A DNA stretch of 64,000 nucleotides. Origin: an uncultured Muribaculaceae bacterium. Lineage in GTDB: Bacteria > Bacteroidota > Bacteroidia > Bacteroidales > Muribaculaceae. Below the pieces are notes generated by a model. That model saw only the letters and a list, made by a program, of their open reading frames with translations. It was not told the origin of the DNA and made no database searches. The stretch spans positions 7,501-71,500 of the forward strand of contig CAJUHX010000001.1 of the NCBI GenBank assembly GCA_910586455.1, given 5' to 3'. Both the position numbers and the translations under genes were made by a program. Below, piece by piece: positions 35,622-42,798 of this stretch (within the stretch, counting starts at the first letter, position 1; the number at the start of each line of letters is the position of its first letter).

Positions 35622-35649
35622 CCTATTGTACCCTGCCGGGCGTTTGTAC

Positions 35650-35672
35650 CCCGCCGTCGGGATGACGGCGGG
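35650..35672 (+). terminator. Hairpin after the sirtuin gene
   Basis: CCCGCCGTC at 35650-35658 pairs with GACGGCGGG at 35664-35672 around a five-base loop, 29 bases past the cobB stop. It has no T tract. It marks the last structure of the division cluster before the accessory region. Confidence 0.45.
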
Positions 35673-35763
35673 CACCCCATCCTTGCCTCAACAGCACATG
35701 CCTTCAGAACCAAATGGCCCCCTCCTTGCCGGGACGACACGGAATACAAACGCCGGCTAAAAA

Positions 35764-35807
35764 CTATAGCTCTATAGTACTATAGTCTAAAAAAATACTT
35801 ATCTTTG
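35764..35807 (+). promoter_or_regulatory. Promoter of the TPR-HTH lipoprotein gene with three CTATAG repeats
   Basis: TATCTTTG at 35800-35807 matches the -7 consensus. Ahead of it three copies of CTATAG stand exactly eight bases apart (35764, 35772, 35780) and cover the place where the -33 box should be; no TTTG is seen there. The start codon (GTG 35812) is only four bases after the -7 box, so the transcript would be nearly leaderless. Either the promoter is activator-dependent, or the true start site lies elsewhere. Confidence 0.5.
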
Positions 35808-35811
35808 CCGT

Positions 35812-37551
35812 GTGAAATCTACTGTTGGCATATTGATATTGCTGCTTTCGCTGCTGGCATCGTGCGGCAACGGCGACACGTGGCAGCGTATGGACACCGC
35901 CGATTCGCTCATAGAGCAATACCCCGATTCGGCCCTAACCATACTGCAAGGCATTGATTCAACCAACATTACGGGCGCAAAACTGTGCGCACGCCACGCA
36001 CTGCTCACAATCCAGGCCCGCGTAAAAACTTACCGGAACTCAATTTCAGATACTGCCGCTCTGCCACTGCTCGACTACTACAGCGACCACGGCCCCGACT
36101 TCGACCGCATGCGTGCCGCGTTCTATAAAGCCGAAATTTATTCACTCACAAACAATAATGGCGAACGAATAAAAAGCCTTCTCCATGCCGAAGACATTGC
36201 TTCTAAAATAAACGACAACTACTGGCTCGCCAAAATATATGAACAGAAAGCCTTGATATATAATTCCACCGGGTATCTGCAGGAATCGATTGACTGTGCG
36301 AAAAAAGCGATTGCACTTTACCGTACCAGATCAATGCGTATGAATGAGGCTTTTCTGTATGGCGATATCGCTAATATATATTATAATTCAGCAGATTTCC
36401 AAAAGTCTAATGAATTGCTCGACAGTATTCAAATTCTATTCAGTAATGAACTACGTCTGTCGGAGACTCTTAGGATATATCTGCTGGATTTAAAAATCTC
36501 TAATCTGGTAGGAGAACATAAATTTTTACAGGCAGATTCTTTAATTAGAGTTTTCAAGACAATATGCCCTAATCCTGACTGGCATCAGCTCAGAAACTAT
36601 ATTTATATTCAGATATATAGTGATACAACGGGAGTTAAAGACAATTTGGCCAAATTATCTCAACTTTCTAAAAATCCGTCTACTTTATCTTATTATTTTC
36701 GTACATGTTATGACTATTATTGTCTTAGAGCAGAATGGCTCAATGCGAAAAATGCTGTCGATAGCGCACTATATTATCAGGATATTGCAATACGGGAGGC
36801 TTTGAAACAATCGATTATAAGCACACAACTCGACATTCAGACAGCTCGAACCAATAAACTTGAAAATAAAAACCAAAAATTACTCTATGCCTTAGGCTTA
36901 TCGGCTGGACTAACCATTCTTTTAATAATTGCCTACAAAACTACTATAATCAGAGTAAAGAACAGGAGAGATGCTATAGTAAACGATATATCTTCCCAAC
37001 TCGCTGCACAGCAACTGCTTTTGGCTGATTACCGACAAAATGCTGAACAACAGATTGCAAAACTCAGCCATAGTCTGGCTGAATCCGAGAGCAAGAATGA
37101 CAAAAATGACAAGATGGAAATATCGGTTACTGACAACTGTCTGAATCATTTAAGACTCCGCGATATATTTTCATCACAAAGCGGTACACTTTCCACAATA
37201 TGTCTTAAATACGTCGAAAGCCTTAACTCTGAGGAAAAAACCGCCACTTATAATGAAATTATCAAGACTCTACAAGCCCTGAATTCCGCCGCATCGCTTA
37301 CTCAGCAAGAAAAAAATATCAACGAAGCCTACAATAATATTCTTGTAAAATTCAAAAGTGACTTTCCAAAAATTTACCAGGATAATTACGGCTTATTAAT
37401 ACTACTGATAACAAGAACCAAACCACGCCTTATAGCCTTGATATTGCAAAAACCGGAGCAGACAATCTACACCAAAAGAAAAAGAATTGTGGAAGAAATC
37501 AGAAAATCGTCCTCTCCCCATAAGGATGTATTCCTCTCTGCTTTGGGATAA
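35812..37551 (+). CDS. Lipoprotein with TPR region, membrane helix and C-terminal HTH-like domain (candidate regulator)
   Basis: 579 residues read from a GTG. The N-terminus is a lipoprotein signal (ILILLLSLLASCGN, cysteine near residue 18). A helical repeat region follows (residues 30-340) with TPR-like pairs, for example TADSLIEQYPDSALTILQGID and KIYEQKALIYNSTGYLQESI. A membrane helix lies near 358-377 (LLYALGLSAGLTILLIIAYK). A coiled-coil (about 395-430) and a C-terminal helical domain (ITRTKPRLIALILQKPEQTIYTKRKRIVEEI) look like a DNA-binding HTH. This TPR-TM-HTH plan is known in Bacteroidetes (DUF6377-like). The start of the gene has core-genome composition and the rest is AT-rich. It heads the peptide locus and may sense and regulate it; that is inference. 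Confidence 0.65.
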   Translation: MKSTVGILILLLSLLASCGNGDTWQRMDTADSLIEQYPDSALTILQGIDSTNITGAKLCARHALLTIQARVKTYRNSISDTAALPLLDYYSDHGPDFDRMRAAFYKAEIYSLTNNNGERIKSLLHAEDIASKINDNYWLAKIYEQKALIYNSTGYLQESIDCAKKAIALYRTRSMRMNEAFLYGDIANIYYNSADFQKSNELLDSIQILFSNELRLSETLRIYLLDLKISNLVGEHKFLQADSLIRVFKTICPNPDWHQLRNYIYIQIYSDTTGVKDNLAKLSQLSKNPSTLSYYFRTCYDYYCLRAEWLNAKNAVDSALYYQDIAIREALKQSIISTQLDIQTARTNKLENKNQKLLYALGLSAGLTILLIIAYKTTIIRVKNRRDAIVNDISSQLAAQQLLLADYRQNAEQQIAKLSHSLAESESKNDKNDKMEISVTDNCLNHLRLRDIFSSQSGTLSTICLKYVESLNSEEKTATYNEIIKTLQALNSAASLTQQEKNINEAYNNILVKFKSDFPKIYQDNYGLLILLITRTKPRLIALILQKPEQTIYTKRKRIVEEIRKSSSPHKDVFLSALG

Positions 37552-37605
37552 AACAGCTTTTACACTTTTTAACACAATTTCTATTATTCAACCCACCTAA
37601 GATAC

Positions 37606-37647
37606 ACCTAAAATACTGCGTTTTAGGTTTTGAATAATTATTCAAAA
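37606..37647. promoter_or_regulatory. Two adjacent symmetric elements upstream of the locus promoter
   Basis: ACCTAAAA (37606-37613) and TTTTAGGT (37621-37628) form an 8-base stem. Immediately after, TTTTGAATAATTATTCAAAA (37628-37647) is a perfect 20-base palindrome. They lie 63 to 104 bases ahead of the -33 box at 37710. The first could be the end of the upstream transcript. The AT-rich palindrome resembles an operator for a dimeric regulator. Confidence 0.45.
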
Positions 37648-37709
37648 AAATGACTGTTGATTTTCAGCATATTACAACACATTTGAATAATCTGATTTTT
37701 GCAGAAATC

Positions 37710-37741
37710 TTTGCAAATAATTTGGAGAATCAATAATTTTG
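37710..37741 (+). promoter_or_regulatory. Promoter of the small secreted-peptide gene
   Basis: TTTG at 37710-37713 and TAATTTTG at 37734-37741 are separated by exactly 20 bases, a full match to the Bacteroidetes -33/-7 promoter. The ATG at 37762 is 20 bases downstream. Confidence 0.75.
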
Positions 37742-37761
37742 CCAAAAAGCAAAGTTGTATT

Positions 37762-38025
37762 ATGAAATTGAAAAGACTGTTATTTGTATCAAGTTGCCTT
37801 ATGCTTGCAACGGCAGGCATTATGGCAGAAACTCCCGGAACTACCACAGGTACCATAGGAGGCGGAACTACTACGCCGCTAAAACCCAAAGAACCCCCAA
37901 AAACGGGCAGACCCAAAGCTCCGTCGGCTCAGGTGGTGGAGGCTGCGGCTACTATCGGCTTAGGAATTACAAGGAAAATGCAAAATTTGCAATATGCTCT
38001 CCATACAAAGATTATGACAAACTGA
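37762..38025 (+). CDS. Small secreted peptide gene, apparently truncated and fused out of frame to a radical SAM gene tail
   Basis: 87 codons. Residues 1-22 are a signal peptide (MKLKRLLFVSSCLMLATAGIMA). A Thr/Gly-rich and then Pro/Lys-rich segment follows (ETPGTTTGTIGGG, then PLKPKEPPKTGRPKAPSAQ). That looks like the start of the small DUF3244-like secreted proteins often found beside TPR regulators in Bacteroidales. From about 37934 the DNA is the tail of another gene in a different frame (see next entry), so the last 30 residues are probably not native. It has a full promoter, so it may still be expressed as a short secreted peptide. Functional status uncertain. Confidence 0.5.
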   Translation: MKLKRLLFVSSCLMLATAGIMAETPGTTTGTIGGGTTTPLKPKEPPKTGRPKAPSAQVVEAAATIGLGITRKMQNLQYALHTKIMTN

Positions 38026-38066
38026 GGCGCGGGCTCTTGGCCGGAATCAAGCCGGAATTCGCATAA
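37934..38066 (+). pseudogene. C-terminal remnant of a SPASM radical SAM maturase gene
   Basis: In the frame ending at the stop 38064-38066, about 42 residues match the end of the intact maturase at 41420. GGCGYYRLRNYKENAKF and ICSPYKDYDKLRRGLLAGIKPE correspond to GGCAYYRLRNLKEGTCF and VCSSFKDLEKLKRALLNGIKPE. The match begins at about residue 389 of the intact protein and keeps two of its cysteines. The earlier 388 codons are absent. It is followed by an outer-membrane barrel gene, as in the intact locus, so it marks a deleted paralogous copy. Confidence 0.75.
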
Positions 38067-38086
38067 TAAACTCAAAAAAGCGGCAA

Positions 38087-38122
38087 TTTGCTTGCATAGG
38101 CAATTTATTAGTATTACATTTG
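38087..38122 (+). promoter_or_regulatory. Promoter of the first barrel gene
   Basis: TACATTTG at 38115-38122 matches the -7 consensus. A TTTG at 38087-38090 is 24 bases upstream, and CTTG at 38091-38094 has the better 20-base spacing. The barrel ATG at 38147 is 24 bases downstream. The element overlaps an in-frame TTG at 38120, which is therefore not the start. Confidence 0.6.
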
Positions 38123-38146
38123 CAAACAACCCTAAAAAATTACCTT

Positions 38147-40486
38147 ATGGCACATTTAAAAAACATAGTACTTGGTTTATTTATTGTATCTGTTGCTACT
38201 AATACAATAAACGCAGCTGCAACCCACAACCTGAGGGTGAAGATGGTGGTGGAGGAAAGCGGTGAGGTGCTGACAGACATTGTACCGTCGGCTCTAACCG
38301 AAACGATGGATTATATTTCTACAGGTGAGTTCCGGGCCGACAGCACCTTCATGTTCAAGAATCTGCCGGAGCGGAAACTGCTGATCGGATATCATATTGA
38401 CCAAAGCTTATGGTGCGACTCGGTGCCGCTGCCGATACCGCAGGAACTGTTCTTTGTATATGTGCCTCAGAAGCTGGTAGACACCCACCGCAAGGCCGAA
38501 ATGTTAGGCGAGCTGAATGTGGAGGGCAGCAACCAGTATACGGAGATGAATAAAACTACTTTCATACCCACCAAAAAGGAAAAGAAAATATCGCGCGGCG
38601 GTATCGACCTGCTCAGCAACATGGCTATGGCTCAACTTAATGTCGACCCGATGTCGGGTTCGGTTACTACGGCCTCGGGCGAAGCAATAAGCCTGTTTAT
38701 CGACATGCGCCCGTCGTCGCAGCAGGAGATAGGCATGCTACGTGCCATGGATATCGAAACAGTGGAGTTTCTGGTGTCGCCTGCCGACCCACGCTTTCAG
38801 GGCGCCCGCTATGCGTTGAATTATGTGCTGGTGAAATATAAATACGGCGGTTATACGGTTGTGGACGGTCAGCAGCGTTTTATACAAAACCAGGGCTCTT
38901 ACAACGTATATACCCGCAATACCACAGGTAAGATGCTTTATGACCTGAGCGGAGGCTTTTCATATTTGACCGACTCGCATTACGGGCGTGAAGAAGTGAA
39001 CAGGTATGAGTTCCCGGATTTCACACTCGAAAAGCGCACCACCAACGACGGCGGCTACAAGAGCAATCGCAAAGGCTACGGCTCGATGCGGGCTACATAC
39101 CAGAGCGAAAAGCTGAGTATTGTGAATACCGTGGGCCTCTCGGGCCAGAACACGCCCGGCAACAGACTTCACGGTCTGGTAAGTTATAATCCGCAAGTAT
39201 ATCCTGTTGAAGAGAATATGCAATACACCCATAACAGCGATTTAAGCCTGTCGTGGAACGGCAATTATTTTTTCAATCTGCCTAATCAGTTTTCGCTTTC
39301 GGTTGCGCCTTCGGCATCTTACTCCAAGTACAAAAATGCTTCCCGCTACATCGAAAACACAGAGATTATAAACAATTCGCACGACAAAGCCTGGATATAC
39401 CAAGTTCTTGCCCAAGCGGGCAAACAGCTTGGCAGGCAGCAAGTCGGCATCCGCTTGATAATAGGACAGAACGGCAATTCAATGACATATTCAGGCACGA
39501 CCGCAACAAAGTCGCACAGCGCATATTCAGGAGGCCTTTCCGACCTGTATGCCAACCTGAATTTCGGTCGTCTATGGCTATATGCAAATGCAGGAATAAG
39601 ATATTCTCACCAGACTGTCGACGGAGTGGCGTATAACAATGTTGCGCCTGAATACTATATAAATGCCGGCTATAACTTCAACCGCCGGAGCAGTATACAA
39701 TTATCCTCAAACTATACGCCTACCGGACTGCCTACAAACAATAAATCGGATCAGTTATTGCTGAAAAACAATATCGACGCCGTGCAGGGTAATCCTTATC
39801 TGGAACAGGGCAAATATTTCACAGCCGGATTATCATACAACTACAATCCGACTTCGCAATACGCTATCTCGGCATTTTGGACTTTCACACGTTTGTCGAA
39901 TATAATAGTAAGCGACTACAAACCCGGAGAATTTCAGGGCAGACCCGTAATGGTGCAGAGATTTGTCAACAACGGTTTCTGTGCCGCAAACAACTATGGC
40001 GTGAATATGATGTTCAAATGTTTCAACTCCAATCTCCGCCTCAATGTAGGCGTAAGAGGCAGCACTCAACTGAATCGCACTCTGGCATATTACAAAGGTA
40101 CTTATCTGAACTATTTCGGGCAAGCCACCTATATCCTGAACCAGTTCTATTTCAGAGCCAGCTATAATTCACGCAGCACAATGATAGGCATCGGCAGCAG
40201 GACAAAAGTCCGTGACTACTACACCATATTGGCGGGCTGGGGCAATGGCAACTGGAACATCGAAGCTTTTGCATTTAACCCATCGGTAGGCAACTATCGC
40301 AGCACTTCCATGCTCACCGACATCGGCCCCTACAGCTCGTGGTCGGAAACCTACAGCTCTTCGTATCACCGCCAGTTCGGTCTTTCGGTAAGATATTCGT
40401 TCTCTTACGGCAAGAAAGTGCAGCAGGGCGAAAAACTCGGCCCGGTACAGGGCGCCGAATCAGGGTTGCTTAACACAACCGACTGA
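38147..40486 (+). CDS. Outer-membrane beta-barrel protein of the peptide locus, copy A
   Basis: 779 residues from the ATG at 38147, with a signal peptide ending near NAAA. A short N-terminal domain (residues 25-125) is followed by a plug-like region: VTTASGEAISLFIDMRPSSQQEIGMLRAMDIETVEFLVSPADPRFQGARYALNYVLV. That is the pattern of OMP_b-brl/TonB-receptor-like plugs (a designed-loop strand, then an E.L...DIE..E....P.....GA...N). The rest alternates aromatic strands to a barrel C-terminus. It is clearly homologous over its whole length to copy B (42799-45144), with diverged loops. Still intact although its maturase and exporter neighbours are broken. Could be a peptide exit pore, a receptor or a self-protection protein. 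Confidence 0.7.
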   Translation: MAHLKNIVLGLFIVSVATNTINAAATHNLRVKMVVEESGEVLTDIVPSALTETMDYISTGEFRADSTFMFKNLPERKLLIGYHIDQSLWCDSVPLPIPQELFFVYVPQKLVDTHRKAEMLGELNVEGSNQYTEMNKTTFIPTKKEKKISRGGIDLLSNMAMAQLNVDPMSGSVTTASGEAISLFIDMRPSSQQEIGMLRAMDIETVEFLVSPADPRFQGARYALNYVLVKYKYGGYTVVDGQQRFIQNQGSYNVYTRNTTGKMLYDLSGGFSYLTDSHYGREEVNRYEFPDFTLEKRTTNDGGYKSNRKGYGSMRATYQSEKLSIVNTVGLSGQNTPGNRLHGLVSYNPQVYPVEENMQYTHNSDLSLSWNGNYFFNLPNQFSLSVAPSASYSKYKNASRYIENTEIINNSHDKAWIYQVLAQAGKQLGRQQVGIRLIIGQNGNSMTYSGTTATKSHSAYSGGLSDLYANLNFGRLWLYANAGIRYSHQTVDGVAYNNVAPEYYINAGYNFNRRSSIQLSSNYTPTGLPTNNKSDQLLLKNNIDAVQGNPYLEQGKYFTAGLSYNYNPTSQYAISAFWTFTRLSNIIVSDYKPGEFQGRPVMVQRFVNNGFCAANNYGVNMMFKCFNSNLRLNVGVRGSTQLNRTLAYYKGTYLNYFGQATYILNQFYFRASYNSRSTMIGIGSRTKVRDYYTILAGWGNGNWNIEAFAFNPSVGNYRSTSMLTDIGPYSSWSETYSSSYHRQFGLSVRYSFSYGKKVQQGEKLGPVQGAESGLLNTTD

Positions 40487-40746
40487 TGGGTTTCAGACTC
40501 TTACGCCAGCAGGACAACCCAATTTCCGGATGTGATATTCACCCTGATAAGTATATTGGTATTCGGCATAGTATTGTTAATATACAATAGTACTATTTTT
40601 GCCGTGTTCATTTTTATGAGCCTGCTCTACGGCGTGTGGGTAACTCTATTCCTGCGCAGGCGCCGTATAATAGATTACGAAACTTTTTCGGTACAGGCTC
40701 GTAGCCAGGATATGGCATTTCAGTACGTGAACTCATTGCAGAAAAT
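40486..40746 (+). pseudogene. Internally deleted C39-ABC exporter gene (copy A remnant)
   Basis: The first codons (ATG at 40486, then GFRLLRQQD) match the start of the intact exporter at 45141 and overlap the barrel stop just as there. At about 40514 the sequence jumps to what is position 45993 in the intact gene, out of frame, and then follows it to about 40746 (46225). It ends before the ATPase half. Between 40532 and 40690 the two are identical base for base. The reading frame starting at 40532 is therefore a shared piece of transmembrane domain, not a gene. Confidence 0.85.
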
Positions 40747-40849
40747 GTTTGCTTTTGCATATTGTTCTTTCATGTAATTTCTACACAAACTGCAACCATC
40801 TCCATTTGATGCACGGAAATTTGCTATTATAATAAAAAAACTTGAATTA

Positions 40850-40881
40850 TTTGCAAGATTTAAAAATATACTTTATCTTTG
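40850..40881 (+). promoter_or_regulatory. Promoter of the Cys-rich precursor and maturase genes
   Basis: TTTG at 40850-40853 and TATCTTTG at 40874-40881 are 20 bases apart, a full -33/-7 match. The predicted transcript would carry a leader of about 225 bases before the precursor ATG at 41113, much longer than the 15-45 base leaders elsewhere in the window. Confidence 0.75.
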
Positions 40882-40889
40882 CCACAAAC

Positions 40890-41000
40890 AAAGAAGCGAC
40901 TGCATACGAAACAGATCAATCAAGATCATACTCTATTACCGACGCATATCTGCTGGTCGAAACCTCAAACGGCCACGAATACGAAGGCTGGATTTACTAA
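40890..41000 (+). pseudogene. C-terminal remnant of a small secreted protein gene
   Basis: An open frame without a start reads KEATAYETDQSRSYSITDAY and then LLVETSNGHEYEGWIY to a TAA at 40998-41000. The strand-rich end, closing with an aromatic residue, resembles the tail of small DUF3244-like secreted beta-proteins. It could be the lost second half of the gene that begins at 37762, with the decayed copy A between them, or a remnant of a sibling. The promoter above overlaps its left side. Confidence 0.4.
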
Positions 41001-41112
41001 TTGCAAATAATCAAACGTTTGAACGCAGACCTTACTGCTCAAAGGGGCCAACTCACACGAGTCCGCCGAGATAATCAATTCAATAAAAACGACCATCTAA
41101 AACACCTTAACC

Positions 41113-41355
41113 ATGGAAAAATTCTTTTTAAAGGTTCTTCACGAGGAACCAGTTGCAGAGTTATCTTTGCACGAACTGGTAGGCGGGTACGGTGGCATAA
41201 ATGTATGCTCTAAGAATGAGGAAGAATGTCCTTGTAATGATGGCAGTTACATCACATGCCCCGATTTGTGTACAATAGATTTTTGCTTACGTGACTGCGA
41301 TTTAAGAGAAAAGTGCCCTCCGGCTACAACAATCGGAGGCGGAGGCATTCAATAA
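41113..41355 (+). CDS. Double-glycine-leader, cysteine-rich RiPP precursor peptide
   Basis: 80 residues. The leader (1-25) ends in ELVGG, a double-glycine processing site for C39 peptidases; the L-x6-L-x-L-x2-L hydrophobic spacing before it is typical. The predicted 55-residue core holds eight cysteines (in NVC, EEC, CPC, ITC, LC, FC, DC and KC contexts), several acidic residues, and a glycine-rich end (TIGGGGIQ). A radical SAM maturase starts 64 bases downstream and a C39-ABC exporter is in the same locus. So the core is likely modified at cysteine-flanking residues (for example thioether or carbon-carbon links) and then cut and exported. The precursor type is firm; the chemistry and activity are not known. 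No start-codon rival is seen. Confidence 0.85.
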   Translation: MEKFFLKVLHEEPVAELSLHELVGGYGGINVCSKNEEECPCNDGSYITCPDLCTIDFCLRDCDLREKCPPATTIGGGGIQ

Positions 41356-41419
41356 TCCGGTTCTAATACATTAGGTACCGACATCCGGTACCTGATGTAT
41401 TTGCATAATACAGCCTAAT

Positions 41420-42712
41420 ATGGAACTCTCAATATACAGCATTACTTTTATAGAAAACGGAAAGTTCTATTTATATAACTCTCAGACAAATTTCTTTTCT
41501 GAAATTTCCGAGGAGTTATATAAGTCGCTTAAGAATCGAACTTGGCAGGAACTCCCGGATTCAGTAGTGAACCAACTTAAATCACGGAAGATTATAGTAA
41601 AAACAGGCTATAAGTACGATTACTATAATTCTCAGCGACTGAAGTTCAATGTCCAAAAATATAACAATACCCACTTGGGGCTCGTTATAGTACCTACGAC
41701 AGCATGCAATTTCGATTGTCCCTATTGTTTTGAGCCCAAAATGAATCCTAAAACTGTAACTACGGCAATCATAAACAACTTACGAAATTTTATCAAAGCG
41801 TTTATCGACGTAAAAAAAATTGATTTGACCTGGTATGGCGGCGAGCCTCTTTTAGCTTTCAATCGAATAAAAACTATACACGATATGCTGACTGCAGATG
41901 GAATGCCCCAAATAGTGTCTCATTCAATTGTTACAAACGGTTATTTGTTCACTGAAGATGTAATACAATACTTTAAGGAAAAAAATTTGGGTAATATACA
42001 GATTACTATTGATGGTAGTAAAGAATATCATAATACAACGCGATGCCTTAAGGCCGGTCGAAAGCCCACTTTCGATGTAATTATGAACAACATCGAGCGA
42101 ATTTTAAGGCAAATGCCCGAAACGCATCTTTCTATAAGGGTAAATATCAAGAAATCAATTTTTACAGAATATCTGCATCTGTTAGATTATTTCATAAAGA
42201 AATACCCGGACAATAAAAAACTGAGCGTCTATCCCGGTCTTATAAGAGAAGAAACACCGGATAAAAAGTCACTCACTTGCGACTGTTTTTCTTCTGAAGA
42301 CGTATCAGAACTTAACCAATTAATAAAAGAAGCCGGCTACGATGCCAACATATATCCTAAACGACAACATCGTGGATGCATGGCTCAGTCCTTGAACTCT
42401 TATATAATCGGCCCGGAAGGAGAACTATATAAATGTTGGAACGATGTATCAAATCCGGAGATGATTATCGGTAATATTTCATCCATGGAAATGAACGGGA
42501 GTACCCGACTTCTGAATTTTATGACTGAGTCGCTCCCATTTAATTCTGAATGTCGAGATTGTCATGCCTTTCCGATATGTGATGGCGGATGCGCATATTA
42601 CCGTTTGCGTAATCTGAAAGAAGGTACATGCTTCCCTGTCTGTTCTTCTTTCAAGGATTTGGAGAAACTCAAACGCGCGCTGTTGAACGGTATAAAGCCC
42701 GAACAGCTATAA
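41420..42712 (+). CDS. SPASM-domain radical SAM peptide maturase
   Basis: 430 residues. The radical SAM cluster motif is CNFDCPYC (Cys96, Cys100, Cys103), followed by the SAM-binding GGEP at 140-143 and the DGSKEYHN motif near 199. The C-terminal SPASM region has cysteines at about 320, 339, 378, 381, 387, 391, 404 and 408, enough for two auxiliary 4Fe-4S clusters. Residues 1-85 precede the barrel and are a candidate precursor-recognition domain. It belongs with the maturases of Bacteroidales double-glycine natural-product loci. It most likely modifies the Cys-rich core encoded 64 bases upstream. The gene is AT-rich compared with the flanking core genome. The tail of a sister gene survives at 37934. 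Confidence 0.9.
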   Translation: MELSIYSITFIENGKFYLYNSQTNFFSEISEELYKSLKNRTWQELPDSVVNQLKSRKIIVKTGYKYDYYNSQRLKFNVQKYNNTHLGLVIVPTTACNFDCPYCFEPKMNPKTVTTAIINNLRNFIKAFIDVKKIDLTWYGGEPLLAFNRIKTIHDMLTADGMPQIVSHSIVTNGYLFTEDVIQYFKEKNLGNIQITIDGSKEYHNTTRCLKAGRKPTFDVIMNNIERILRQMPETHLSIRVNIKKSIFTEYLHLLDYFIKKYPDNKKLSVYPGLIREETPDKKSLTCDCFSSEDVSELNQLIKEAGYDANIYPKRQHRGCMAQSLNSYIIGPEGELYKCWNDVSNPEMIIGNISSMEMNGSTRLLNFMTESLPFNSECRDCHAFPICDGGCAYYRLRNLKEGTCFPVCSSFKDLEKLKRALLNGIKPEQL

Positions 42713-42738
42713 GCCTCCACAAAAAATATTTTTTTGCA

Positions 42739-42773
42739 TTTGTTTTAAATTATTTATAAATTTATTATATTTG
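42739..42773 (+). promoter_or_regulatory. Promoter of the second barrel gene and exporter
   Basis: TATATTTG at 42766-42773 matches the -7 consensus and a TTTG lies at 42739-42742 (23 bases apart, slightly long). The ATG at 42799 is 25 bases downstream. The barrel-exporter-small protein part can thus be transcribed apart from the precursor and maturase. Confidence 0.6.
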
Positions 42774-42798
42774 CGAAATCATCAAAACAAAACAGTGA

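Larger units (their letters stand above)
40747..41112 (+). other. 366-base gap: exporter scar, promoter, coding remnant and long leader of the precursor gene
   Basis: AT-rich and without an intact gene. From the left: 100 bases with no recognisable homology after the exporter remnant; the promoter at 40850-40881; a coding remnant at 40890-41000; then about 110 bases of leader to the precursor ATG at 41113. No terminator hairpin is seen in the leader. Confidence 0.6.

Noticed and set aside
37628..37647. CRISPR-like or att-like repeat at the AT palindrome
   Set aside because: Single copy only, no spacers and no integrase next to it; treated as a possible operator.
40532..40777. Separate 81-codon membrane protein
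   Set aside because: It is the copied transmembrane piece of the exporter read in its original frame from an internal codon, followed by unrelated sequence; not an independent gene.
41001..41213. 70-codon frame overlapping the precursor gene
   Set aside because: Different frame from the precursor, starts in leader sequence and has no leader or core pattern.
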